In this document: piece after piece, positions 16,539 to 24,947 of the stretch
Layout of the letters: each line of letters begins with the position of its first letter
Numbering within the stretch: the stretch's first letter is position 1
Notes under the pieces: model-generated
Databases searched by the model: none
What the model saw: only the letters and a program-made list of their open reading frames with translations
What the model was told of the DNA's origin: nothing
Source: Deltaproteobacteria bacterium
Lineage (GTDB): Bacteria > Myxococcota_A > UBA9160 > UBA4427
Direction: 5' to 3'
Assembly (NCBI GenBank): GCA_029261855.1
Contig: JAJDAN010000024.1
Location: 124,001 to 188,000, forward strand
Length of the DNA: 64,000 nucleotides
Made by a program: the position numbers and the translations under genes

Positions 16539-17489
16539 ATGACCCATCCGTTCCGCTTTGGCGTCCAGATCAGCGCCCTGCCCGCCGCGAGCTGGCAGCA
16601 GGACGCGCGAAACATCGAGGCACTCGGCTACTCGTCGATCTTCCTGCCCGATCACTTCAGCAAGCAGTGGGACCCGCAGACCGCCCTCGCCGGCATCGCC
16701 GCGGTCACCGAGCGGCTCAAGGTGGGCAGTCTCGTGTACGACGTCGACTACCGGCACCCTGTGGTGTTCGCCAAGCAGTCGGCCACCCTGCACCTGATGT
16801 CGGGGGGACGTCACGAGTTCGGTATCGGCGCCGGCTGGATGGCGACGGACTATGTCGAAGCGGGCATCCCCTACGACGCGCCGGGCGTGCGCATTTCCCG
16901 ACTCGAAGAAGCGCTACAGATCATCACGTCCATGTGGGACAACAAGCGGACGAGCTTCGAGGGCGAGTTCTACACGATTCGCGACATCGTGCGCGCGGCC
17001 GACATGGGCGATGCGGGTCGCCCGCCCATCCTGATCGGCGGCGGTGGCAAGCGGCTGCTCGGCCTGGCGGGACGCTACGCCGACATCGTCGGCATCAATC
17101 CGAAGATGGTCGAGGGCAAGATCACCGCCGAGACCCCGGCGGACAGCACACCGGAGATGATCCGCAAGAAGGTCGCCTGGGTGCGCGCGGGCGCCGAGAA
17201 GGCCGGCCGCAACCCCGACGATATCGAGCTCAACTCGCTGACCTTCGTCACCGCCATCACCGACGACGCCCAGGGATTGCGCGAGGCCCTGGGTCAGCGC
17301 AGCGGCATGACGGCCGAACAGGTCGCCGACTGTCCGCTGTTCCTGACCGGTTCGGCGAGCGAGATCCGCGAGCGCCTCGAAAAGCGACGCGAAGAGACCG
17401 GCATCAGCTACATCGTCATCCAGGGCGGCGACGAGGCCGTGCTCGAGAGCTTCGCCAAGGAAATCGTGGAGCCCCTCGCCGGTCGCTGA
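16539..17489 (+). CDS. LLM-class (luciferase-like) F420/flavin oxidoreductase
   Basis: The ATG at 16539 gives 316 residues, a full-length bacterial luciferase-like TIM barrel. Characteristic pieces are LGYSSIFLPDHF, the central GRHEFGIGAGWMATDY, the cofactor-phosphate loop ILIGGGGKRLLGLAGRYADIVGIN (residues near 165-190), and the C-terminal ISYIVIQGGDE. Sequence style matches F420-dependent members (TIGR03621-like) rather than FMN luciferases, but cofactor choice cannot be proven from sequence. Substrate unknown. It stands alone between the ankyrin gene and an orphan gene. Confidence 0.85.
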   Translation: MTHPFRFGVQISALPAASWQQDARNIEALGYSSIFLPDHFSKQWDPQTALAGIAAVTERLKVGSLVYDVDYRHPVVFAKQSATLHLMSGGRHEFGIGAGWMATDYVEAGIPYDAPGVRISRLEEALQIITSMWDNKRTSFEGEFYTIRDIVRAADMGDAGRPPILIGGGGKRLLGLAGRYADIVGINPKMVEGKITAETPADSTPEMIRKKVAWVRAGAEKAGRNPDDIELNSLTFVTAITDDAQGLREALGQRSGMTAEQVADCPLFLTGSASEIRERLEKRREETGISYIVIQGGDEAVLESFAKEIVEPLAGR

Positions 17490-17741
17490 GGCGCCCCTCA
17501 CCGCAAACGACTTCTCATTCGCCTTCATTTGGATGGATCGATGCAGCGGCGCCCTCTCGCGAGGTGCCGTGGTAGAATGGGCACCACGTGGAGCCAGAGC
17601 CGGAGCCGAAGACGCTCCGGTCCTTCTGCAACGTGCTGCACCGCGCATCGCCCAGCAGCTGCAACCGATTCGGCGACGACTCGACTCCCGCACGACGCAT
17701 GTGCCCCGGACTGGGATCCGGCGAGCACCGGGAGGACGATC

Positions 17742-18311
17742 GTGGACCGAGTCAGCATGATCCGTTGGTTGGAAGAACACCCCCAGACGGTCGGCCGGGA
17801 TCCGGCCGCGCTCGTGGAACGCTGCGAGCGCGAAGTAAAGCGCCATGCCGTCGAAGACGCCTGGCTCACCGCCAAGGCGTACGTCGAGCGGATCGAGCAC
17901 GAGTGGGAACAGAGCTGGGGTTTCCCGCGCGCGAGTGAAGCCTTCGTGGCACTCGAAGTCTGTCGACGGCTGGCGCGCGAACTCGAACATCTCGAGCCCC
18001 GCCTCGAGCCGGGGGACGAGGCTCACCTGATCGGCGAGAAGCTGCTTCAGACTCTCGACCCCGAGGCGCGCCGCCAGATCGGTCGCTGGGCGCTCGAGCT
18101 CGCCCAGGCGGAGGAGCACATCGCGTGGTTGGAGATCGTCGAGCTGACCCGCATGCATGCCCGCAGCCTGGTCCGAAGGGGCGCACTCAGCCGGGACGTG
18201 TCTCCACAGAGCGGGAACTACTTCGCCAAGGCGGCGGGCGTCGCCCATCGCCTGGTGGAGGAGTACGAGGTACACGCACACCCGCGGCCGCGGCGGATGT
18301 CGCAGCACTGA
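17742..18311 (+). CDS. Hypothetical helical protein
   Basis: I do not recognise this 189-residue protein. The GTG at 17742 is chosen because GGGAGG lies just upstream; an ATG at 17757 is the alternative. The frame stays open about 210 bases further upstream, but that part reads as Arg/Ser/Thr-rich noise. The product is rich in Glu, Arg and Leu and should be almost wholly alpha-helical (EVCRRLARELEHLEPRLE, QAEEHIAWLEIVELTRMHAR), with no signal peptide, membrane helix or Cys pair. It ends in a basic His/Pro-rich tail. The 252 bases before it hold a TAGAAT element near 17573 and nothing else I can name. Confidence 0.6.
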   Translation: MDRVSMIRWLEEHPQTVGRDPAALVERCEREVKRHAVEDAWLTAKAYVERIEHEWEQSWGFPRASEAFVALEVCRRLARELEHLEPRLEPGDEAHLIGEKLLQTLDPEARRQIGRWALELAQAEEHIAWLEIVELTRMHARSLVRRGALSRDVSPQSGNYFAKAAGVAHRLVEEYEVHAHPRPRRMSQH

Positions 18312-18535
18312 ACCCCGGAGCACGCGAGCGCTGATCCCCCCGCTCGCGCCACCGGCGGACCCCTGCGAGCGCCAGCGCAGCCGATTCCGGGCCGCCGTGA
18401 TCGACCGCGGCCGTGTCTCGGTCTGCGGTCGGCACCTCCTCCTCTGTCCCTCCGTCCGCCGTCAGGAGCGATAGAATACGGGACGCGTCCCGAATCCATC
18501 CGACAGTCGCATTCCGACGATCGACAGGAGAGCTC

Positions 18536-19432
18536 GTGAACGGTTCCGGTTATGAAGCACCGCGTACGGTCGAAGAGACCGTCACGCTGCTGCAGCAGGC
18601 GAATGGCGCGGCACGCGTCCTGGCGGGGGGCACCGACCTCCTGGCCCAGATGAAGATGGGCATGACGTCGCCCGCACTGCTGATCGACGTGAAGAAGATC
18701 CCCGAACTCGCGAGCATCGAGCAGACCGCCGACGGTGGCTTCCGCATCGGTGCCGCAGTGTGCGGCGCCGCACTCGCGGAGCACGCGGCCCTGGTCGCAG
18801 CCTGGCCGGGCATCGTCGAAGCCGCGCGTCTGATCGGATCGGAGCAGATCCAGGGACGTGCATCCCTTGGCGGCAACCTGTGCAACGGATCACCGGCCGC
18901 CGACAGCGTTCCCGCGCTGATCGCTGCAGGGGCGACCTGCACGATCGCCGGCCCCGGCGGAACCCGCAGTGTCGCGGTGGAGGACGTGATCACCGCACCG
19001 GGCAAGACCTGCCTCGCCACCGGCGAGCTGGTGGTCGACTTCCGGCTGCCGCCCCGACCTGACGGCTCGGATGCCAGAGCGGCCAAGGCGGGTGACGCCT
19101 ACCTGCGGATGATCCCCCGCAGCGAGATGGACATCGCGATCGTGGGTGCCGGCGTCAGCCTGACCCTCGACGAAGCGGGCGTCTGCACAGCGGCTCGCGT
19201 GGGCCTCGGGGCCGTCGCCGCCACACCGCTGCGCGTCGACGCCGCAGCCGCAGCCCTGATCGGGACGACCCTGGACGACGCGGCGCTCGCCGCCGCCGGG
19301 GAAGCTGCCTCGGCTGCCGCCCGTCCCATCGACGACAAGCGAGGCACGATCGCCTATCGCAAGCAGGTGGCGGGGGTGCTGACCCGTCGGGCCGCCAAGA
19401 TCGCGCTCGCACGCGCAGGAGGAAACGGCTGA
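18536..19432 (+). CDS. Molybdenum hydroxylase FAD subunit (CoxM/XdhB-like)
   Basis: The GTG at 18536 follows CAGGAG and gives 298 residues, the usual size for a medium subunit. The FAD pyrophosphate loop AGGTDLLAQM (about 27-36) and the second FAD segment ASLGGNLCNGSPAADSVP (about 105-122) are both intact. The C-terminus has the CO-dehydrogenase flavoprotein domain (ARVGLGAVAATPLR). It carries electrons from the iron-sulfur subunit to the external acceptor. Its TGA overlaps the ATG of the next gene. A TAGAAT element at 18472-18477 may be the -10 box of the operon. Confidence 0.92.
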   Translation: MNGSGYEAPRTVEETVTLLQQANGAARVLAGGTDLLAQMKMGMTSPALLIDVKKIPELASIEQTADGGFRIGAAVCGAALAEHAALVAAWPGIVEAARLIGSEQIQGRASLGGNLCNGSPAADSVPALIAAGATCTIAGPGGTRSVAVEDVITAPGKTCLATGELVVDFRLPPRPDGSDARAAKAGDAYLRMIPRSEMDIAIVGAGVSLTLDEAGVCTAARVGLGAVAATPLRVDAAAAALIGTTLDDAALAAAGEAASAAARPIDDKRGTIAYRKQVAGVLTRRAAKIALARAGGNG

Positions 19433-19911
19433 TGGCGCGGCGACACGTATCGACCCGAGTCAACGGCGAGCCGGTGGAGTTCTTGTGCGAACCCCACCAG
19501 ACCCTGCTGGACGTGCTGCGCGACGAGCTGCAGCTGACGGGCACCAAGGAAGGTTGCGGAACCGGAGACTGCGGCGCCTGCAGCGTGATGCTCGACGGGC
19601 GGCTCATCTGCTCCTGCCTCGCCCTCGCCGCCGAGGTCGAGGGCGCCGAGGTGCGGACGGTGGAGGGCATCGCGTCGGGCAACGAGCTGCACCCGCTACA
19701 GCGGCACTTCCTGGAGGAAGCGGCGCTGCAATGCGGCATCTGCACGCCCGGCTTCCTGGTCGCCGCCAAGGCACTGCTCGACGGCAACCCGGACCCGACG
19801 GAAAGAGAGGTGCGCTTCGCCCTCGCTGGCAACCTCTGCCGCTGTACGGGCTACGACAAGATCATTCGCGCGGTGTTGGACAGCGCCGCAGAGCTACGTG
19901 GGGAGGCGTGA
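19432..19911 (+). CDS. Molybdenum hydroxylase [2Fe-2S] subunit (CoxS/XdhC-like)
   Basis: This 159-residue protein has both [2Fe-2S] clusters of the family. The plant-type cluster uses C42, C47, C50 and C62 (GCGTGDCGACSVMLDG). The alpha-helical cluster uses C101, C104, C136 and C138 (CGICTPGFL and CRCTGYDK). It relays electrons from the molybdenum site to FAD. Start and preceding stop overlap as TGATG, so translation is coupled. All ligands are present and length is standard. Confidence 0.95.
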   Translation: MARRHVSTRVNGEPVEFLCEPHQTLLDVLRDELQLTGTKEGCGTGDCGACSVMLDGRLICSCLALAAEVEGAEVRTVEGIASGNELHPLQRHFLEEAALQCGICTPGFLVAAKALLDGNPDPTEREVRFALAGNLCRCTGYDKIIRAVLDSAAELRGEA

Positions 19912-19913
19912 AG

Positions 19914-22193
19914 ATGGCAACGGCCGAAGTCGACCAGCAGAAGAAGTTCAAGTGGATCGGCACGCGTCCCGTACGACCGGACGGCCTCGACAAGGTGCGC
20001 GGCCGCGCGAACTACGGCGCCGACCACGCCCTGCCCGGAATGATCTGGGGCAAGGTACTGCGCAGCCCCCACGCCCACGCGCGCATCGTTTCCATCGACA
20101 CGAGCAAGGCGGAAGCGATGGAGGGTGTACACGCGGTGATCACCGCGGCGGACCTTCCCGAGATCCTGTCCGAAGAGTCGAAGATCGGCGAGGGCCCGAC
20201 CAACTTCCGGGATCTGTCCCACAACGTGATCGCTCGCGAGAAGGCGCTGTATCACGGCCACGCGGTCGCTGCCGTCGCGGCCACCACCTCGGCCATCGCC
20301 CAACAGGCCCTCGAGGCGATCCAGGTCGAGTACGAGGTGCTGCCCCACGTCCTCGAAGGCGACGACGCCCAGGCGCCGGACGCGCCGATCCTGCACGACG
20401 ATCTCTTCACCAAGGGGGTCGAGCCCCGGCCGACACGGCCGTCGAACGTGGCATCGCGCACCGAGATGGGCCGGGGAGACGCCGAGGCCGGCCTCGCGAA
20501 GGCCGACCATGTCATCACGCGCAGCTTCCGCACCAAGGCCGTCCACCAGGGCTACATCGAGCCGCACGCCGTCGTCGCGACCCTCGGTGAAGACGGGAGA
20601 GCCACCGTCTGGGCCAGCTCCCAGGGTCACTTCATGATCCGGGCCTACTGCGCCAAGCTGCTCGGCATGGACCAGTCGCAGATCAAGGTCATCCCGGCCG
20701 AGATCGGCGGCGGCTTCGGCGGCAAGACCACCGTCTACCTCGAGCCACTGGCGATCGCGCTTTCGGGCAAGGCCGGCCGCCCGGTCAAGATGGTGATGTC
20801 CCGGGAAGAGGTCTTCCGGGCCACCGGTCCCGCGTCCGCCACGCGCATCGAGCTTCGCATGGGCTGTACGAAGGACGGCAAGCTCACGGGCGCGCACGCG
20901 CGCCTCGAGTACGAGGCCGGGGCCTTCCCGGGTTCACCGGTCGGCGCCGCGGTCATGACCCTGTTCGCCCCGTACGACATCGACGGCTGTCTGGCCGAGG
21001 GCTACGACATCGTCGTCAACAAGTGCAAGGTCGCTGCCTACCGCGCGCCCGGCGCACCGATGGCAGCCTATGCGGTCGAGACGGTGGTAGACGAGCTGGC
21101 TGAAAAGTGCGGCATCGACCCGATCGAGTTCCGGCTGCAGAACGCGTCGCGGGAGGGCACCCAGTCCGCCTTCGGGCCGAAGTTCAAGCGCATTGGCAAC
21201 ATCGAGACCCTCGAAGCCGCGAAGGCACATCCGCACTACAGCGCGCCGCTCGGACCGAACCAGGGTCGAGGCGTCGCGAGCGGGTTCTGGTTCAACGGCG
21301 GCATGCAGTCGAGCGCGACCGTACAGGTCGCCGACGACGGCACGATCTGCGTGGTCTCGGGCAACCCCGACATCGGCGGGTCGCGCGCCTCCCTCGCGAT
21401 GATGGCCGCCGAGGAGTTCGGCATCGACGTAAAGCTCGTGGACCCGCAGATCGCGGACACCAGTGTCGTGGGCTTCAGCGATCTCACGGGTGGCAGTCGC
21501 GTCACGTTCGCGACGGGCATGGCCGTCGTCGACGCCTGCCGCGACGTGATCCGCCAGCTGCGGGAACGCGCCGCTTCCATCTGGGGCATCGAGGTCGACG
21601 CCGTGAAATGGTCGGACGGCGCCGCCCGCGCGACGAACGGCGACGCCGGACTCGAACCCCTGAGCCTGCGCGACATTGCACTGAAGGCCGCGCGCACAGG
21701 CGGGCCCATCAGCGGTCGGGCGTCGCTCACCGCGCGCGGGGTCGGCATGGCCTTCGCGGTGCACATCTGCGACGTCGAGGTCGACCCGGAAACCGGCAAG
21801 GTCGACGTCGTCCGCTACACCACCGTGCAGGACGCTGGACGCGCCATCCACCCGAGCTATGTCGAGGGGCAGATGCAGGGCGGCGCCGCCCAGGGGATCG
21901 GCTGGGCGCTCAACGAGGAGTACATCTACGACGCCGATGGCAAGATGGAGAATCCGGGCTTCCTCGACTACCGCATGCCCGTGGCGTCCGACCTCCCGAT
22001 GATCGACACGGTGATCGTCGAGGTGCCGAACCCCACGCATCCGTACGGGGTCCGCGGCGTCGGGGAGGTGCCGATCGTTCCGCCCATCCCCGCAGTCGTG
22101 AACGCCGTGCATGCCGCGACCGGAGTGCGGATCACCGAGCTGCCGCTGTCACCGCCGCGCGTGCTCGCGGCCATGGACGCCCGACGGAATTGA
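19914..22193 (+). CDS. Molybdenum hydroxylase catalytic subunit (xanthine dehydrogenase family)
   Basis: The ATG at 19914 (GGGAGG upstream, 2-base gap after the CoxS-like gene) gives 759 residues. The cofactor loops EIGGGFGGKTTVYLEP and VAAYRAPGAPMAAYAVE are those of the xanthine dehydrogenase large subunit. The catalytic Glu is E718 in GVGEVPIVPP. The CO-dehydrogenase active-site loop with Cys (AYxCSFR) is absent and replaced by AYRAPG, so this is not a form I CO dehydrogenase. It hydroxylates an aromatic heterocycle, aldehyde or similar compound with water as oxygen source. The substrate cannot be read from the sequence. Cofactor sulfuration and insertion would need XdhC/MoxR-type helpers, which are not in this operon. 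Confidence 0.93.
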   Translation: MATAEVDQQKKFKWIGTRPVRPDGLDKVRGRANYGADHALPGMIWGKVLRSPHAHARIVSIDTSKAEAMEGVHAVITAADLPEILSEESKIGEGPTNFRDLSHNVIAREKALYHGHAVAAVAATTSAIAQQALEAIQVEYEVLPHVLEGDDAQAPDAPILHDDLFTKGVEPRPTRPSNVASRTEMGRGDAEAGLAKADHVITRSFRTKAVHQGYIEPHAVVATLGEDGRATVWASSQGHFMIRAYCAKLLGMDQSQIKVIPAEIGGGFGGKTTVYLEPLAIALSGKAGRPVKMVMSREEVFRATGPASATRIELRMGCTKDGKLTGAHARLEYEAGAFPGSPVGAAVMTLFAPYDIDGCLAEGYDIVVNKCKVAAYRAPGAPMAAYAVETVVDELAEKCGIDPIEFRLQNASREGTQSAFGPKFKRIGNIETLEAAKAHPHYSAPLGPNQGRGVASGFWFNGGMQSSATVQVADDGTICVVSGNPDIGGSRASLAMMAAEEFGIDVKLVDPQIADTSVVGFSDLTGGSRVTFATGMAVVDACRDVIRQLRERAASIWGIEVDAVKWSDGAARATNGDAGLEPLSLRDIALKAARTGGPISGRASLTARGVGMAFAVHICDVEVDPETGKVDVVRYTTVQDAGRAIHPSYVEGQMQGGAAQGIGWALNEEYIYDADGKMENPGFLDYRMPVASDLPMIDTVIVEVPNPTHPYGVRGVGEVPIVPPIPAVVNAVHAATGVRITELPLSPPRVLAAMDARRN

Positions 22194-22221
22194 ACCGACC
22201 GAGCGAAGCGGGGCGTTGCGA

Positions 22222-22476
22222 ATGGCGCGGGTGATCCTGACCGGCAGCCTGCGTGATCTCGCGCAGACGAAGGACACAGGGCCGATCGAGATCGACGCGG
22301 CCGACGTGCGCGAGCTGTTGCGAAAGCTCGAGGACCGCCTGCCGGGCATCGCGAAGCGCGTCGAGGATGGTCTCTCGATCGCGATCGACGGAGACATCGT
22401 CGCCGACCCACTGCTCGAGCCGATCGGGGCGGACAGCGAAATCCACTTCCTTCCGTCGATCCAGGGGGGGAGCTGA
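22222..22476 (+). CDS. MoaD/ThiS-family sulfur-carrier-like protein
   Basis: This is an 84-residue ubiquitin-like protein starting at ATG 22222. The pattern LTGSLRDLAQ, VRELLRKLEDRLPGI, SIAIDGDIV and EIHFLPSIQGG is typical of MoaD-like carriers. MoaD passes sulfur as a C-terminal thiocarboxylate on Gly-Gly during molybdopterin synthesis. Here the protein ends GGS, one residue past the diglycine, so it would need trimming or has another role. It sits between the molybdenum enzyme and the Nudix gene and overlaps the latter by one base. Confidence 0.82.
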   Translation: MARVILTGSLRDLAQTKDTGPIEIDAADVRELLRKLEDRLPGIAKRVEDGLSIAIDGDIVADPLLEPIGADSEIHFLPSIQGGS

Positions 22477-23285
22477 TGGCAGCCATTCCGGTTCCCGCGG
22501 CGACCATCATGTTGATGCGCGAGACACGCGGGTCGGTCGAAGTCCTGATGCTCGAGCGACACGCGAAGAGCAGCTTCCTGCCGGACCTCTACGTCTTCCC
22601 GGGAGGGCGCGTCGACCCGGGCGACCACGAGCTGGCCGACCGGGTGCGCGGGCTTTCGTCCGACGAGGCCCGAGCCCGGGCGAGCACCGTCGACGCCGAG
22701 GCCGCCCTCGGCTTCTACGTCGCCGCGATCCGCGAGACCTTCGAAGAATCCGGCGTCCTGCTCGCGACGCGCCGGGGCGAACGCGAACTCATCAGCGGCG
22801 CGCTCGCCGCCGAGCTGAGCGGTCATCGTCTCGAGATGCAGGCCGGGCGCGTTTCGTTTCGCGACATCGTCGAAGCCCACGATCTCGACCTCGCGGCGAA
22901 CCGACTGAGCGTCCACGGGCACTGGATCACCCCGGAGATCGTCCCCCACCGCTTCGACACGCTCTTCTTCCTGACGGCGGCGCCGCCGGGACACGAGGCC
23001 GCCCACGACGGCGTCGAGTCGAGCAACCACGTATGGATCCGCCCCGAGGACGCTCTGGCCCAGGCGCGCCGAAAGGAACGTCAGATGATCTTCCCGCAGA
23101 TCGCCAACCTCGAGACCCTCACCGGCTTCACGAATGTGTCGGACGTCGTCGCCAGCTCGCATGCGCGCCCCGTCGTGCCGATCACCCCTCGCATCGCCGG
23201 CGAAGGCGACGACCGCAAGCTCGTCATCCCCGACGACGCCGGCTACGCGACGACCGAGGACGCGCTCGAGCTGCCAGGACGCTGA
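22476..23285 (+). CDS. Nudix hydrolase
   Basis: The protein is 269 residues and starts inside the TGA of the MoaD-like gene (TGATG). Near the N-terminus it has LMLERHAKSSFLPDLYVFPGGRVDPGD, then after an insertion the core Nudix helix AIRETFEESGVLL with the REUxEExGU pattern intact for metal binding. Members with such an insert are NUDT19/RDD1-like. They cleave nucleoside diphosphates linked to another group, such as CoA or NAD derivatives. Location at the end of a molybdenum hydroxylase operon hints that it acts on a CoA ester or cofactor of the same pathway, but this is inference. Confidence 0.87.
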   Translation: MAAIPVPAATIMLMRETRGSVEVLMLERHAKSSFLPDLYVFPGGRVDPGDHELADRVRGLSSDEARARASTVDAEAALGFYVAAIRETFEESGVLLATRRGERELISGALAAELSGHRLEMQAGRVSFRDIVEAHDLDLAANRLSVHGHWITPEIVPHRFDTLFFLTAAPPGHEAAHDGVESSNHVWIRPEDALAQARRKERQMIFPQIANLETLTGFTNVSDVVASSHARPVVPITPRIAGEGDDRKLVIPDDAGYATTEDALELPGR

Positions 23286-23295
23286 GCGGACCCGG

Positions 23296-23328
23296 GACGT
23301 CGCTGCCCGATTGCTGGGCAGCGATGTC
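23296..23328 (+). terminator. Hairpin after the molybdenum hydroxylase operon
   Basis: GACGTCGCTGCCC (23296-23308) pairs with GGGCAGCGATGTC (23316-23328) across a 7-base loop, with one G-T pair. There is no T-run after it, so termination would be imperfect or Rho-assisted. Two more hairpins lie in the same gap: one near 23365-23379 and a GCCAGCGGC/GCCGCTGGC stem at 23382-23404. Confidence 0.5.
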
Positions 23329-23451
23329 AACTTCCACTCAGACCGCGCCCAGAGTCCGGCCGAGCCCAACTGGGTTGGGTCGCCAGCGGCGCGGCGCCGC
23401 TGGCACGGCTCTTGCTCTTACCTGGGGTGCCCCCCGAGCAAGGAGTCCCCG

Positions 23452-24927
23452 ATGCAGAAGCTTTCCGGTCTCGACACCGTCTTCCTACACGCCGAGACCC
23501 CGCGAACCCCCATGAACGTCATTGCCACGATCGTCCTCGAGGCGGGGGCCGTCGACACCCTCGAGCAGGCGACTCCCGAGAAGAATGTACATACGACCGT
23601 GTTGGCGCGTTTGCGGGAGCGCGTGGCATTCATGCCGCCGTTCCGCCGCAAGCTGGTCGAGACGCCCTTCGGGCTCGACCAACCCGGCTGGATCGAGGAC
23701 GCGCGCTTCGCGATCGAGGACCACGTCCTCCACACCGTCGTGGCCGGAGCGGGAACACCTGAGGATCTCGAGAGGCTCGTCGCCCGCATTGCAGAGCGCC
23801 CGCTCGACCGCTCGCGCCCGTTGTGGGAGCTATGGGTGATCGAGGGCCTCGACGACGGCGGAGTCGCCCTCGTCACGAAGGCACATCACGCCGCCCTCGA
23901 CGGGGTCTCGGGCGCGAGTCTGTTGCTGCATCTGTTCGACCGCCCGGAGGCCGAGGGCGCCGAGCCGCACACAGGCGCGTTGTCCGACCCCTGGAGAGGC
24001 GAGGAGGAACCCAGTCCCGCAGCACTCGTGTCCGAAGCCGCTTCGCGCGTCGGGGAGCGAACCCGAACCCTGGCGGACGCGGCGCGGGTCGCCGGCGGCG
24101 GGATCGCGCGCATCCTGCGATCGCGCATCGAGGATGCCGCCCCGGTTCGCGACGCCGCGCAGCCCTTCACTGCACCGCCCACGCCGTTCAACCGGGCGAT
24201 CTCGCCTCGTCGCAGCGTCGCCTACGCGAGCACCCCGCTCGACCGCGTCGGGTCGATCCGTGAGGCCTTCGGCGGCAGCATCAACGACGTCGTCCTCGCC
24301 GCTTGCACGGGCGCTCTGCGCGACTGGTTGATCGATCGCAACGAGCTTCCCGAGACCCCGCTCGTTGCATCGATTCCGGTCTCGACTCGCGGCGCCGAAG
24401 ACGAAGCGGGCGGAAATCACATCTCGGCCATGCTGGCCGACCTTCCCGTGCACATCGACGACCCGGCCCATCGCTATTTCGAGGTCTGTCGCGCCGGACG
24501 CCGGGCGAAGCGCTTCCATTCGCTACTGGGCAAGCAGACCGTCGCCGCCTTCGCCGAGCTGAGCCCCGGCCCCCTGGTCGCCGGGGCCCTACGCCTCTAC
24601 TCGCGCTGGGGTCTCGCCGACCTACACCGGCCATTGCAGAACCTCGTCATCTCCAACGTCCCCGGGCCGCCGCAGCCCTTGTCCTTCGCCGGCGCGGCAG
24701 TCCGCGCCCTGCATCCGCACGGGCCCTTGATGGACGGCGCCGGTCTCAACATCACCGTGATGAGCTACGCCGGGTCCCTCGATGTCGGCGTACTCGCCTG
24801 TCGCGAAGCCATCCCGGACCCGGGAACCCTGGCCCGGGGCGTTGCTGCAGAGTTCGAGGCCCTCGCGAAGCGCGCAGAGACCGAGCTCTCGGACCGCGGG
24901 ACCGTTCGACTGCGAATCGCCAGCTAG
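23452..24927 (+). CDS. Wax ester synthase/diacylglycerol acyltransferase (WS/DGAT)
   Basis: The ATG at 23452 (AAGGAG just upstream) gives 491 residues. The acyltransferase active site HHxxxDG is present with H145, H146 and D150 (KAHHAALDGVSG). Flanking family features include PLWELWVIEGL, INDVVLAACTGALRDWL, and the C-terminal NLVISNVPGPPQPL and GLNITVMSYAGSLDVGVL. The enzyme joins acyl-CoA to fatty alcohols or diacylglycerol to form storage wax esters or triacylglycerol. All motifs are intact and the length is standard. It stands as a single gene downstream of tandem hairpins. Confidence 0.93.
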   Translation: MQKLSGLDTVFLHAETPRTPMNVIATIVLEAGAVDTLEQATPEKNVHTTVLARLRERVAFMPPFRRKLVETPFGLDQPGWIEDARFAIEDHVLHTVVAGAGTPEDLERLVARIAERPLDRSRPLWELWVIEGLDDGGVALVTKAHHAALDGVSGASLLLHLFDRPEAEGAEPHTGALSDPWRGEEEPSPAALVSEAASRVGERTRTLADAARVAGGGIARILRSRIEDAAPVRDAAQPFTAPPTPFNRAISPRRSVAYASTPLDRVGSIREAFGGSINDVVLAACTGALRDWLIDRNELPETPLVASIPVSTRGAEDEAGGNHISAMLADLPVHIDDPAHRYFEVCRAGRRAKRFHSLLGKQTVAAFAELSPGPLVAGALRLYSRWGLADLHRPLQNLVISNVPGPPQPLSFAGAAVRALHPHGPLMDGAGLNITVMSYAGSLDVGVLACREAIPDPGTLARGVAAEFEALAKRAETELSDRGTVRLRIAS

Positions 24928-24947
24928 CGACGGTCGGCAGACCGCGG

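Noticed and set aside
14384-16615. Long minus-strand frame opposite the ankyrin gene
   Set aside because: The plus strand shows regular ankyrin repeats. The minus frame is Arg/Gly/Ala-rich shadow sequence.
19914-22193. Form I CO dehydrogenase (CoxL)
   Set aside because: The active-site loop with the copper-binding Cys is missing; AYRAPG is found instead.
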